64,000 nucleotides of DNA from Ariolimax columbianus (lineage: Eukaryota > Mollusca > Gastropoda > Stylommatophora > Arionidae): contig JAVGWX010000014.1 in the NCBI GenBank assembly GCA_036924085.1, positions 34,291,936-34,355,935 on the forward strand. Reading direction: 5' to 3'. The translations under genes and the position numbers were made by a program. Positions 42,930 to 53,280 of the stretch are shown here, in pieces; position 1 is the stretch's first letter, and each line of letters starts with the position of its first letter. Under the pieces are notes generated by a model that saw only the letters and a program-made list of their open reading frames with translations, was not told the DNA's origin and searched no databases.

Positions 42930-44578
42930 CACAATCTTCCTGCTGCCCCCATCCCGAGGCAGCGGAACACCCGGTTCCTTCCCAGCCATCAGTAGAGATC
43001 TCGAGTGACAACCCGACTACGGTTGATGACCCGCTAGTAGCTGCCACCGAGTGGCCACCTAGAATGTGCAGCACGGAATATCCAACATCCCTGGCCCATG
43101 CCGTGTGTTCGTTCGACATAACGATCGCCAGTATCACCGAATCCAGAGTTCCGGGTGACGGACACTTCACAGCCAGAGATAACCTTCTCTTTTTTTCGGT
43201 AGTAAATTGCGCCGTAATGGCATCGCCCTATTCCTTCGCGCTCCCTCCAACTGCCAACCCATACCCGACAGACTCTACCCGACAGACTCTATTCGTTAGA
43301 CTACGACACAGGTACGGATATATCTCCATCTTAGTTGTATATGCCCCAGCACTAAAAAGCCAGAACAATACTGAACTTAATGATTAAAGAGCAGTACTCT
43401 GTCAACTATGCCAGCAGTCCGCACCAAAAAGGGTAGTGGTGCAGTGGGTTCCATCCCACTGCAACATCCAAGCCAACGAGGAGGCAGACAGACTGGCAAA
43501 AGAAGGTGCAAAACTACCACAACCAGATACTAGTATGACATACGAAGAGTCAAAACGGCTTATTAGAGCTAGATACATGACCAAATGGGAAACAGAACAT
43601 ACTGGCTACACAAAAAACGATGCCTATTACCAGTTGAACAGAAGAGAGCAGGTCGTGGTCTTCAGACTTCACACTGGCCACAATAGACTGAGGTACCACC
43701 TATTCAACAAATTGAAGATAGGTGGCACTGACGAATGCTCGTGTGGTACCGGGAAAATGACCACTGATCATTTGCTGCAAAATTGCCCGACATACTAGGA
43801 TCAGAGAGAGCAGATGTGGCCATCACCAGTGGCAACACTAGACAAGCTCTATGGCAGTGTCGACAGCCTCAGGATGACCGCTGCTTTTTTCGAAAAAATA
43901 AAGGTTGATGTCTGACTGCGTACGATGAAGAAGAAAAAGAAGAATATGCCCCCCACGGATATCTCCCACAGTCTTCTACACACAACCCAGGGGTCCTTAT
44001 TGGCGACTCCCTGGTAACCTATCTCGTCTACGTTGATGACGTCCTCATACCGTTCCACGATTCTCAGGCCCTGCTAGCCCACCTGGAGGCACTGGATCGG
44101 CCGGCTATCCTCCTAGGCTTGCACATCTCCTGGACGAAGACGAAAATTCAAATCCTCAGGGCTCCTTTGCGTTGAGCATCTCCGTGAACAACAAACCTGT
44201 TGCAGCCACCGAGGACTTCGTCTACATGGGCAGCAGGCTTTCATCTTATGGGCGCATCACCCGTAGGATGGACCTGGGGCTTCATCGCTCTGCAGTGTCT
44301 GGTCACAATGGAGACTTCTCTTTGTAGACCAGATTTCGTTTATCCTTCTACGTCGTTCCCATCCGTCAGTACTGCTCCGAGACCTGGACACCGCTACAAC
44401 GAGACCGACAGCGTCTTGAGGCCTCCGATCTGCGGAACCAGGTCACATCATGGGGATCCACTGGTACGACCTGATTTTCAACAGTGAAGTAGTTCGACGT
44501 ACTCAACTTGGAGACATTTCCTCGACAATTGATCGCCGTCGCCTCTCACACTTCGGTCACGTTGTCCGCCTTCCCCGG
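42930..44578 (+). mobile_element. LINE-F, endonuclease and RT remnants
   Basis: Endonuclease text: FDITIASITESRVPGDGHFT at about 43110, ending near YISILVVYAPAL at 43350. After an inserted LINE-B fragment (43352-43944) RT text resumes: LVTYLVYVDDVLIPFHDSQA with the YVDD polymerase box, LGLHISWTKTKIQI, DFVYMGSRLSSYGRITRRMD, then GIHWYDLIFNSEVVRRTQLG and RRRLSHFGHVVRLP. The RT fingers are missing. C-rich sequence with a run of 12 C (42764-42775) precedes it. Confidence 0.8.
43352..43944 (+). mobile_element. LINE-B fragment B3, inserted in LINE-F
   Basis: Starts in ALKSQNNTELND, has an in-frame TAA, then VVQWVPSHCNIQANEEADRL and the full tail ending CGTGKMTTDHLLQNCPTY with a stop (TAG) in place of E. 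Tail GATGAAGAAGAAAAAGAAG. A short target duplication TATGCCCC lies at about 43344 and 43945. Confidence 0.9.
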
Positions 44579-45060
44579 GAACTGCAACATCCAAGGCAAC
44601 GAGGAGGCAGACAGACTGGCAAAAGAAGGTGCAAAACTACCACAACCAAATACTAGTATGACATACGAAGAGTCAAAACGGCTTATTAGAGCTAGATACA
44701 TGACCAAATGGGAAACAGAACATACTGGCTACACAAAAAACGATGCCTATTACCAGTTGAACAGAAGAGAGCAGGTCGTGGTCTTCAGACTTCGCACTGG
44801 CCACAGTAGACTGAGGTACCACCTATTCAACAAATTAAAGATAGGTGACACTGACGAATGCTCGTGTGGTACCGGGAAAATGACCGCTGAGCATTTGCTG
44901 CAAAACTGCCCGACATACGAGGATCAGAGAGAGAGCAGATGTGGCCATCACCAGTGGAAACACTAGACAAGCTCTATGGCAGTGTCGACAGCCTCAGGAT
45001 GACCGCTGCTTTTTTCGAAAAAATAATGGTTGATGTCTAGCTGCGTACGAAGAAGAAGAA
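44579..45060 (+). mobile_element. LINE-B fragment B4
   Basis: Starts NCNIQGNEEADRLAKEGAKL, directly after the LINE-F word HVVRLPRE, and runs to a GAAGAAGAAG tail. It is almost identical to B3, so B3 and B4 are close relatives or a local duplication. Confidence 0.9.
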
Positions 45061-45078
45061 GACGATAATCGTGGTTGT

Positions 45079-47199
45079 GGGCCATTTTTCTACAGATTTT
45101 TCAATCGATCGTCGGATTTCGTGGAACACCGGTTGAGAGCCCATAATTTGTAGCACTGACTCCAAAAATGGATGGGACCGTATAAATCCTGGCCACTTTC
45201 ACGAGATGTACTGTCTATAGTTCAGAAAAGTAGGTAGCGAATGAAGGGCTACACACAGCCCTCAAGATGAATATAAATCTGAAAGGAACTGTCCAGCCAT
45301 GAAAGGATTATTTGTAGCAGCGAGGACTGCTTGTAGCCATTATAACAATTATATGTAGCCTTAAAGAACTGTAGTTGCTAAATTTACGAGAATTCTTAGG
45401 CGACTGAGTGTATTCCTGCATACGACTATAGCCCAACCAGAGGAGGGCAGGTAGATGGACTGTCTGTTACCCTGAATATAACCCTCAGATGGATTGTGTT
45501 ACCCTGAATATAACCCTCAGATGGATTGTGTTACCCTGAATATAACCCTCAGATGGATTGTGTTACCCTGAATATATCCCTTAGATAGATTGTCTGTTAC
45601 CCTAAATATAGCCCAGAGATAGATTGTCTGTTACCCTAAATATAGCCCAGAGATAGATAGTCTGTTACCCTAAATATAGCCCAGAGATAGATTGTCTGTT
45701 TCCCTAAAAATAGCCCAGAGATAGATTGTCTGTTACCCTAAATATAGCCGAGAGATAGATTGTCTGTTACCCTAAATATAACCGAGAGATAGGTCGTCTG
45801 TTACCCTAAATATATCCCAGAGATAGATTGTCTGTTACGCTAAATATAGCCCGGAGATAGACTATCTGTAACCCTAAATATAGCCGAGAGATAGGTTGTC
45901 TGTTTCCCTAAAAAAAGCCCAGAGATAGATTGTCTGTTACCCTAAAAATAGCCCAGAGATAGATTGTCTGTTACCCTAAATATAGCCGAGAGATAGATTG
46001 TCTGTTACCCTAAATATAGACCAGAGATAGAATGTCTGTTACCCTAAATATAGCCCAGAGATAGATTGTCTGTTACCCTAAATGTAGCCCAGAGATAGAT
46101 TGTCTGTTACCCTAAATATAGCCCAGAGATAGATTGTCTGTTACCCTAAATATAGCCCAGAGATAGATAGTCTATTACCCTAAATATAGCCCAGAGATAG
46201 ATTGTCTGTTACCCTAAATATAGCCGAGAGATAGGTTGTCTGTTTCCCTAAAAATAGCCCAGAGATAGATTGTCTGTTACCCTAAATATAACCGAGAGAT
46301 AGGTCGTCTGTTACCCTAAATATATCCCAGAGATAGATTGTCTGTTACCCTAAATATAGCCCGGAGATAGACTATCTGTAACCCTAAATATAGCCGAGAG
46401 ATAGGTTGTCTGTTTCCCTAAAAATAGCCCAGAGATAGATTGTCTGTTACCCTAAAAATAGCCCAGAGATAGATTGTCTGTTACCCTAAATATAGCCGAG
46501 AGATAGATTGTCTGTTACCCTAAATATAGACCAGAGATAGAATGTCTGTTACCCTAAATATAGCCCAGAGATAGATTGTCTGTTACCCTAAATGTAGCCC
46601 AGAGATAGATTGTCTGTTACCCTAAATATAACCCAGAGATAGATTGTCTGTTACCCTAAATATAGCCCAGAGATAGATAGTCTGTTACCCTAAATATAGC
46701 CCAGAGATAGATTGTCTGTTAACCTAAATATAGCCGAGAGATAGGTTGTCTGTTTCCCTAAAAATAGCCCAGAGATAGATTGTCTGTTACCCTAAATATA
46801 GCCCAGAGATAGATTGTCTGTTTCCCTAAAAATAGCCCAGAGATAGATTGTCTGTTACCCTAAATATAGCCCAGAGATAGATTGTCTGTACACCTGAATA
46901 CAACTATAAGCTGGAAGTAATGTTTGAAGCCATGAATACTGATATAGCCCCGATAAGGATTGTCTGCGGTCTTGAATACAGGCGATGATAAGTAATTCAA
47001 CGATTTCAATTGAAGCACTCTTGTATCATTATCACAATCGTCATCATCAACATCCCTGACAGTTTGCTTTGGCGATCGTGGACTTCCGATCCACTTCTAT
47101 CACACGTGTCGTTTATCAACTCTGTTGTTGACTGTCGCCCGTGCCATTCTCTCAGGCTTTTCAACAACGTCTCTCTCGGCCTGCCTCTGTCTCTCTTTT
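45079..47199 (+). mobile_element. Element H copy H3 with 34-bp array, unit 1
   Basis: Unique part 45079-45440 (CACTGACTCCAAAAATGGAT, TCTATAGTTCAGAAAAGTAG, GTGTATTCCTGCATACGACT). A 34-bp array (TACCCTAAATATAGCCCAGA, GATAGATTGTCTGT) runs from about 45460 to 46890 with roughly 42 units. A 15-unit block repeats at a spacing of 510 bp (marker ACCGAGAGATAGGTCG at 45781 and 46291). 46891-47199 is the right flank, including a LINE tail piece. Confidence 0.92.
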
Positions 47200-48513
47200 G
47201 CTTGTAGCCATTATAACAATTATATGTAGCCTTAAAGAACTGTAGTTGCTAAATTTACGAGAATTCTTAGGCGACTGAGTGTATTCCTGCATACGACTAT
47301 AGCCCAACCAGAGGAGGGCAGGTAGATGGACTGTCTGTTACCCTGAATATAACCCTCAGATGGATTGTGTTACCCTGAATATAACCCTCAGATGGATTGT
47401 GTTACCCTGAATATAACCCTCAGATGGATTGTGTTACCCTGAATATATCCCTTAGATAGATTGTCTGTTACCCTAAATATAGCCCAGAGATAGATTGTCT
47501 GTTACCCTAAATATAGCCCAGAGATAGATTGTCTGTTACCCTAAATATAGCCCAGAGATAGATAGTCTGTTACCCTAAATATAGCCCAGAGATAGATTGT
47601 CTGTTACCCTAAATATAACCGAGAGATAGGTCGTCTGTTACCCTAAATATATCCCAGAGATAGATTGTCTGTTACCCTAAATATAGCCCGGAGATAGACT
47701 ATCTGTAACCCTAAATATAGCCGAGAGATAGGTTGTCTGTTTCCCTAAAAATAGCCCAGAGATAGATTGTCTGTTTCCCTAAAAATAGCCCAGAGATAGA
47801 TTGTCTGTTACCCTAAATATAGCCGAGAGATAGATTGTCTGTTACCCTAAATATAGACCAGAGATAGAATGTCTGTTACCCTAAATATAGCCCAGAGATA
47901 GATTGTCTGTTACCCTAAATGTAGCCCAGAGATAGATTGTCTGTTACCCTAAATATAGCCCAGAGATAGATTGTCTGTTACCCTAAATATAGCCCAGAGA
48001 TAGATAGTCTGTTACCCTAAATATAGCCCAGAGATAGATTGTCTGTTACCCTAAATATAGCCCAGAGATAGATTGTCTGTTTCCCTAAAAATAGCCCAGA
48101 GATAGATTGTCTGTTACCCTAAATATAGACCAGAGATAGAATGTCTGTTACCCTAAATATAGTCCAGAGATAGATTGTCTGTTACCCTAAATATAGCCCG
48201 GAGATAGATTGTCTGTACACCTGAATACAACTATAAGCTGGAAGTAATGTTTGAAGCCATGAATACTGATATAGCCCCGATAAGGATTGTCTGCGGTCTT
48301 GAATACAGGCGATGATAAGTAATTCAACGATTTCAATTGAAGCACTCTTGTATCATTATCACAATCGTCATCATCAACATCCCTGACAGTTTGCTTTGGC
48401 AATCGTGGACTTCCGATCCACTTCTATCACACGTGTCGTTTATCAACTCTGTTGTTGACTGTCGCCCGTGCCATTCTCTCAGGCTTTTCAACAACGTCTC
48501 TCTCGGCCTGCCT
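47200..48513 (+). repeat. Tandem duplicate of the H3 region, unit 2
   Basis: GCTTGTAGCCATTATAACAA at 47200 repeats 45329, and the sequence runs through a shorter 34-bp array (47335-48217) to the same right flank (CACCTGAATACAACTATAAG at 46891 and 48218). The breakpoint is TCTCTCTTTTG|CTTGTAG at 47200. The two units are nearly identical, so the duplication is recent. Confidence 0.93.
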
Positions 48514-48800
48514 TGTCTCTCTTTTCCCCTATCTTTCCCGTTGTCACAACATGCCCCAAGCCACCTCCTCTCATAACATGCCCGAAAAAGGATGACTGCC
48601 TTGTTCCGATCCTTGCAATAAGTTTCTTTGTGTGTGTGCCTCTTCAAGTACTTATCATTAATCTTCCTCGCAGTCCATGGAATACGCAGCAATCTTCTAT
48701 AAAACCACATGTCCGTTTTTTCCAAAGATATATGCGCTTGCTTGCTGATTGTCCATGTTTCACTGCCATATGTCAGTACTGGTTCCACGTAGCATCAAAT
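48333..48800 (-). mobile_element. LINE 3' fragment
   Basis: Minus-strand text VLTYGSETWTISKQ, MWFYRRLLRIPWTARKIND, RQGRPRETLLKSLREWHGRQ, STTELINDTCDR. An open frame of 151 codons survives. Its 3' part is the bit copied at 47010-47199. Confidence 0.88.
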
Positions 48801-49183
48801 GATAATCTTCTATATAGAATTAAAAAGAAATCAATTTGCAAAAACATCTAGACTATTACTTTTCGAATATATATATATTGACAACTTTCAGATCACGATA
48901 AAGTTGTTGATCAGTAGATACACTGTTCTAATGCAGTGGTCTCACGTAACCTGTCCATTGTTTCACAGGTCACTACGCGATAACAAAGTCGAGTAATGTT
49001 CATAGATATATTATACACTGAAGTGGCTAATCTCCTTGAGAGAAGAGCTCTTACTAAGGTAAACACGGGCACTCAGAGATGTTTTGTTTCATAATTCAGA
49101 AATGGCATCCAACAATATTGATGTTCCCTACTTCGCCTTTAGTAAATGACTTCAAACGTCTTTGCGTAACTTTTTGCTATATT
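48801..49183. other. Intergenic, nothing recognised
   Basis: AT-rich, with no coding or repeat match. Confidence 0.5.
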
Positions 49184-49790
49184 TAACTTAACATAACGTT
49201 TTTATACTGGCTTAGGAGACTATGCAGAGTCTGTAAACAACCAGTTTCATTTACATTTCCTTGCTCTAAACGTTATTTGCATCAAATCTATTCTTGAATG
49301 CATTAATTATCCCTGTCTCCACTACTTCCTGTGGCAATGCATTCCAAGCATTCACTAGTCTCATTGAAAAAATATTTCCTAATATCTAATCTGGACTTTT
49401 CTTTAGTTAATTTGCAGCTATGCCCTCTTTTTCTTGTAGGTGGTTGTATTTTGAAAAAAAATTGATATAGTCTATTTTATTCATTACTTTGATTATCTTA
49501 TAAACCTGTATTGTCAACTCGAATTCTTCTCTTTTCTAGACACTGCAGGCCGGTTTTTCTGAGTCTTTTCTCATAACTATAATTCTGGAATTCCCCTATC
49601 AGCTTTGTTCCTCCTTTTTTGTATCCTTTCCAGCATGTTTATATCCTCTCTACGATAAGGACTCCACACCTGTACACAGTACTCCATTCTAGGTCTAACT
49701 AACGCTATTACAGTTTGACTATCACCTCCTTGCTCCTATGTTTAATACCATTTGGGAATTTCTATGTGGCCTTCCCTAAAGTAGTGTTTG
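49184..49790 (-). mobile_element. LINE-D 3' fragment
   Basis: Same block as 13612 and 17690: ATGCATTCCAAGCATTCACT, CAGGCCGGTTTTTCTGAGTC and TTTCCAGCATGTTTATATCC, with CTCCACACCTGTACACAGTA encoding the YCVQVW region in complement. Confidence 0.87.
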
Positions 49791-49837
49791 TGATAAAAAA
49801 AAGAAGGATGCACATGCAAGTCACGCCATTTATTCAT

Positions 49838-50100
49838 GTTGTTGTTGTTGTTGTTGAATGCCTACAATGAGTAGGTTTACTCTTTTGTGCGCCTTAAAAC
49901 AGACGTTAGGTTGTCGTAGCTTTCCTCACATCCCGAGCGTGCTAATGAAGGTGGACCGGGATCCTCCAGGCGGTTGTGCGATGATTGACTTTCATCTGTG
50001 TGTCGCTCACTACTACGGGGATCACGTCGGTCCCTTACCTTTTTAGCCAGACTGCCGTGAAAACAGTCCGTTTCCAGGAAGGGCTACGAGGAAGCCAAGA
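49838..50100 (-). mobile_element. SINE-2 copy
   Basis: (GTT)n tail complement, then AATGAGTAGGTTTACTCTTT, CTTTCCTCACATCCCGAGCG, GATCACGTCGGTCCC and GTGAAAACAGTCCGTTTCCA. At the place where other copies carry the 37-bp satellite, a different 21-bp array begins. Confidence 0.87.
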
Positions 50101-50104
50101 TGAG

Positions 50105-50570
50105 GGTCTTGGCCAGTATATTTTGTGGTATATTTGCTGTGGTCTGGTGTATGTTTTCTGCTTTCTGTTGTCTGGTGTATGTTTTCTGTTGTCTGGTGTA
50201 TGTTTTATGCTGTCTGATGTAACTTTTCTGGGATATAGTTTCTGTGGTCTGGTGTATGTTTCATGCTGTCTGGTATATGTTTTATGTTGTATTGTGTACG
50301 TTTTCTGTTGTCTGGTGTATGTTTTCTGTTGTCTGGTGAATGTTTTCTTTTGTCTGGTGTATGTTTTATGTTGTATGGTGTACGTTTTCTGTTGTCTGGT
50401 GTATGTTTTCTGTTGTCTGGTCGATGTTTTCTGTTGTCTGGTCGATGTTTTCTGTTGTCTGGTCGATGTTTTCTGTTGTCTGGTATATGTTTTCTGTTGT
50501 CTGGTGTACGTTTTATGTTGCCTGTTTTCTGTTATCTGGTGTATGTTTTCTGTTGTCTGGTTCATGTTTT
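50105..50570. repeat. 21-bp tandem repeat
   Basis: About 21 copies of TGTTTTCTGTTGTCTGGTGT plus A. Seven codons per unit give long open frames in five reading frames (VYVFCCL repeats on plus, YTRQQKT repeats on minus). These are by-products of the repeat. It ends 100 bases before the transporter start codon. Confidence 0.95.
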
Positions 50571-50667
50571 CCGAATGTTACAAAAATGCGAGTCTTAACG
50601 GTTGATGTTGTACCTCACAAATGTTTTTCTTTTAATCAGCAAATTTGCTGGACGCAAGGACTGAAGG

Positions 50668-50844
50668 ATGAGCATATACTTCTGTCGCTGTGGGAGCATC
50701 AATCTCCTAGTGTATCTGCTGGTCATATTCTTTGGTGTGTCTTCTTGGGTGGACATCAATGGACTGTGGATCGAGTTGCCCATTTTGGTTCAACACCTTC
50801 CAGAGGGATGGGATCTTCCATCATACATGTCTGTCGTTATCCAG
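50668..50844 (+). CDS. Riboflavin transporter (SLC52A family), first coding exon
   Basis: SLC52A proteins carry riboflavin across the plasma membrane. The exon runs from ATG to ...VVIQ|GTCTGG, 59 codons in phase 0. It encodes the first membrane segment [16 protein letters not shown] and the family signature [20 protein letters not shown], then [12 protein letters not shown]. An acceptor-like TTTTCTTTTAATCAG at 50640 suggests the exon starts with 5' UTR. The Met at 50668 fits the usual short N-terminus. The next exon is 7.9 kb away at 58735, in matching phase. Confidence 0.93.
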
Positions 50845-50969
50845 GTCTGGTCTAACAAGTGTGTCAAGTTGGGTTTTTAAATGGTTAATCTTGTTAGTCG
50901 TGTTTTCAGCTGTAGCCTCAGCAAGACTTAATCCCGCGCATCATAGATTTCTACAGGAAACGGTTCTTT

Positions 50970-51295
50970 GACTGTCAAGAAAGAACGCACACTTTGGCAA
51001 CAAAGATAGGAAACATTGATAGAAAACTACAGAAGACAAATGTGGACATCAAAGATAGAAAACATTGACAGCAAATACAGCAAACAGACAATTAACACCA
51101 AAGACATAATATTGACAGCAAATACAGAAAGCAGATATTTACATTAACAATAGAAAACATTGGCAGCAAATACTGAAAACAGACAATGAATATTAAAGAC
51201 ATAATATTGACAGCAAATACAGAAAACAGATATTGACATTAACAATAGAAAACATTGACAGAAAATTCGAAAAACAGACATTGACATCAAAGTTC
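50970..51295. repeat. About 46-bp A-rich tandem repeat
   Basis: About seven imperfect units with AGAAAACATTGACAGCAAAT and CAGACATTGACATCAAAG words, inside the transporter intron. Confidence 0.8.
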
Positions 51296-51299
51296 CAGG

Positions 51300-51600
51300 G
51301 TACCGACTGCGCACACATCCCTATAAAACTGCTGAGCACTATCTTTTTGAATGTCCGGCGCTTGCTGGTGTTAGGAAGGAGTTTCCTCCAAGGCCAGACA
51401 AATGGAACACTTTGTATGGAACAAACAACAGCTCACAGACACTTGCGGTTACCACAATACGGCATTGGGTCAAAGAGTAGGAGCCCAGAGGCTGCTGGAT
51501 CAATAACCAATCATCAACAAAGATCAGAAGAAATATCGACAGATTAGAAAGACACTTATTGACAGTTAATTTGTTATAATAATATAATAATAATAATGTT
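51300..51600 (+). mobile_element. LINE 3' fragment (AAT tail)
   Basis: Encodes PYKTAEHYLFECPALAGVRK and PPRPDKWNTLYGTNNSSQTL, a Cys/His-containing tail of an RNase H-type LINE. Ends with TAATATAATAATAATAAT. Frameshifts are present. Confidence 0.75.
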
Positions 51601-51637
51601 CGCGTAGGCGTCAAAGGCCCGTTGTGTCGATTGGCCA

Positions 51638-52240
51638 CTACCATGTCCAGCTGCTGAGGCTGTATTCATGTTTAGCGTGTCGACCGAAATCCCTACAGAC
51701 TTCCCAGATGGAGCCCAGTACACCGCTGCCTTGTGATGAGGGCTGCGAGGAATGTGTTAGACCAATGTTTGTGTCAAGCTTCCCGTGTCTGTCCGTGTCA
51801 AACTCCCTGTTTCTACGTGTTCCGCCACCGAGTCCTCTAGATTGTGTCCACCGTTTGGTCAGCGTGACCCTTGCTGTGCTGAGAATACGAGGTTGGTAGA
51901 GGTATCCTGTAACCTCCAGTAGAGGGAGGGGCGGACAGGAGGAAGGCCGAGCAGGAAGGTCCTTAAGTAGTGATAACCTAGACTGAAATCTGTACAGCCA
52001 AGCGGAACGCCGAACCCCATCATGGACTGGCCTACCACGGTTCAAGCGAAATACAGCACAACAAACAGGATAACCGATCGAAAGCACATCAATTCCACAG
52101 AACAAAGTCCCTGATACCACCTAGTAAAGTAGTTGGGAATTATAATCCGAACAGAAACCACTAAACACGACACAAACACAGGAGCGAGTCGAGAGTGCAG
52201 CCAATAAGTATCGGCCATCTTATTGTAAACTGTAAATTTT
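51638..52240. other. Unassigned segment with 160-codon open frame
   Basis: The minus strand of 51638-52120 is open for 160 codons (AWLYRFQSRLSLLKDLPARP, VTGYLYQPRILSTARVTL). No family is recognised. It may be part of an unrecognised repeat, as it is GC-richer than its neighbours. The 52241-53129 stretch is AT-rich and empty. Confidence 0.35.
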
Positions 52241-53129
52241 CATATGAACGATGGAAATGCAATTTTCCTCAGGACAATTTCTTTCAGTAATTGAGTATAA
52301 AACTTTCTTTCAGAAAGAGGTAAACAACTTTCTTCTGGACAGTACCTCTGTTCCAGATAGAGATTGATAGCTTCATCCTGGAAAGAGGTCAGCAACAAAG
52401 TTGCTGACAAGGGTCGACAACTTATTTCCGGACAATGTTCGACAACTAACTTTTAGATAAGGACTGGAAGTCACGTCGGACAGTTCATCACCACGGCCCG
52501 AATTTGAAGCAAATGAGAATTACACTGTAACCTGTCAGGAATTTCAAATGGCGACGAGCCTTGAGTATGAGGTCGGGTTCCCCATCCCGTTCAACGTGTG
52601 TTCAGCAAGAACAAGAAAGTAAATATCAACAGCGCACGGTAGAAGAGAAAATGGAAACGATTTAGGGATTAATATATTATGATCGTACAATAAAAAATGT
52701 TTTCTCAAATTAATTAAATACCTCTTTTTTTAAACTTCATTTATTTGTAGGTAAAAATCTAGACTTTGCTCCTTCACAAATTCGTCAATGACCAAGTCAT
52801 AGAAATTCCTGTCGTTTTTCAATAGCCATTAAAGTCCCTAATTTAATCAGTCATTTCTTATACTATTGCTTTTATTGTCTTTTATTATTTCTTAATGAAA
52901 AATTTCATTCGAATCTTACGTTGTGTTTGGCAATGTAGAAAAGAAAACACCGAGCTTGTGCGTGTCTTAGAGACGACCTTCACATTGGTTGTTGTAAATT
53001 GAAATATAATTTGTACAGCTGATAATACGCATGCGTCAATAATTTGTTAGTAGCTAATCCAAGATGACGTGTTGCTGATACTGACCATAAATCTGTAATG
53101 ATGACTATAAGAACAAAATGGAAAGCGAA

Positions 53130-53280
53130 ATAGATGATCGTATATTCCATGTATATTCCCAAAAATAGGTGATCGTATATTCCATGTATATTCCCCAAAA
53201 TAGGCGATCGTATATTCCATGTATATTCCCCAAAATTGGCGATCGTATATTCCAGGTATATTCCCCAAAACAGGCGATCT
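53130..53280. repeat. 35-bp satellite, left part
   Basis: Four copies of GATCGTATATTCCATGTATA plus TTCCCCAAAATAGGC (copies start at 53136, 53171, 53206, 53241). The array continues at 55228-55400. Confidence 0.93.

Noticed and set aside
45460..48217. Interstitial telomere (TTACCCTAAA words)
   Set aside because: The word is only part of a 34-bp unit and never forms tandem TTAGGG/CCCTAA hexamers.
50035..50605. Long open frames on both strands (up to 206 codons)
   Set aside because: They are translations of a 21-bp repeat, whose period is divisible by three.
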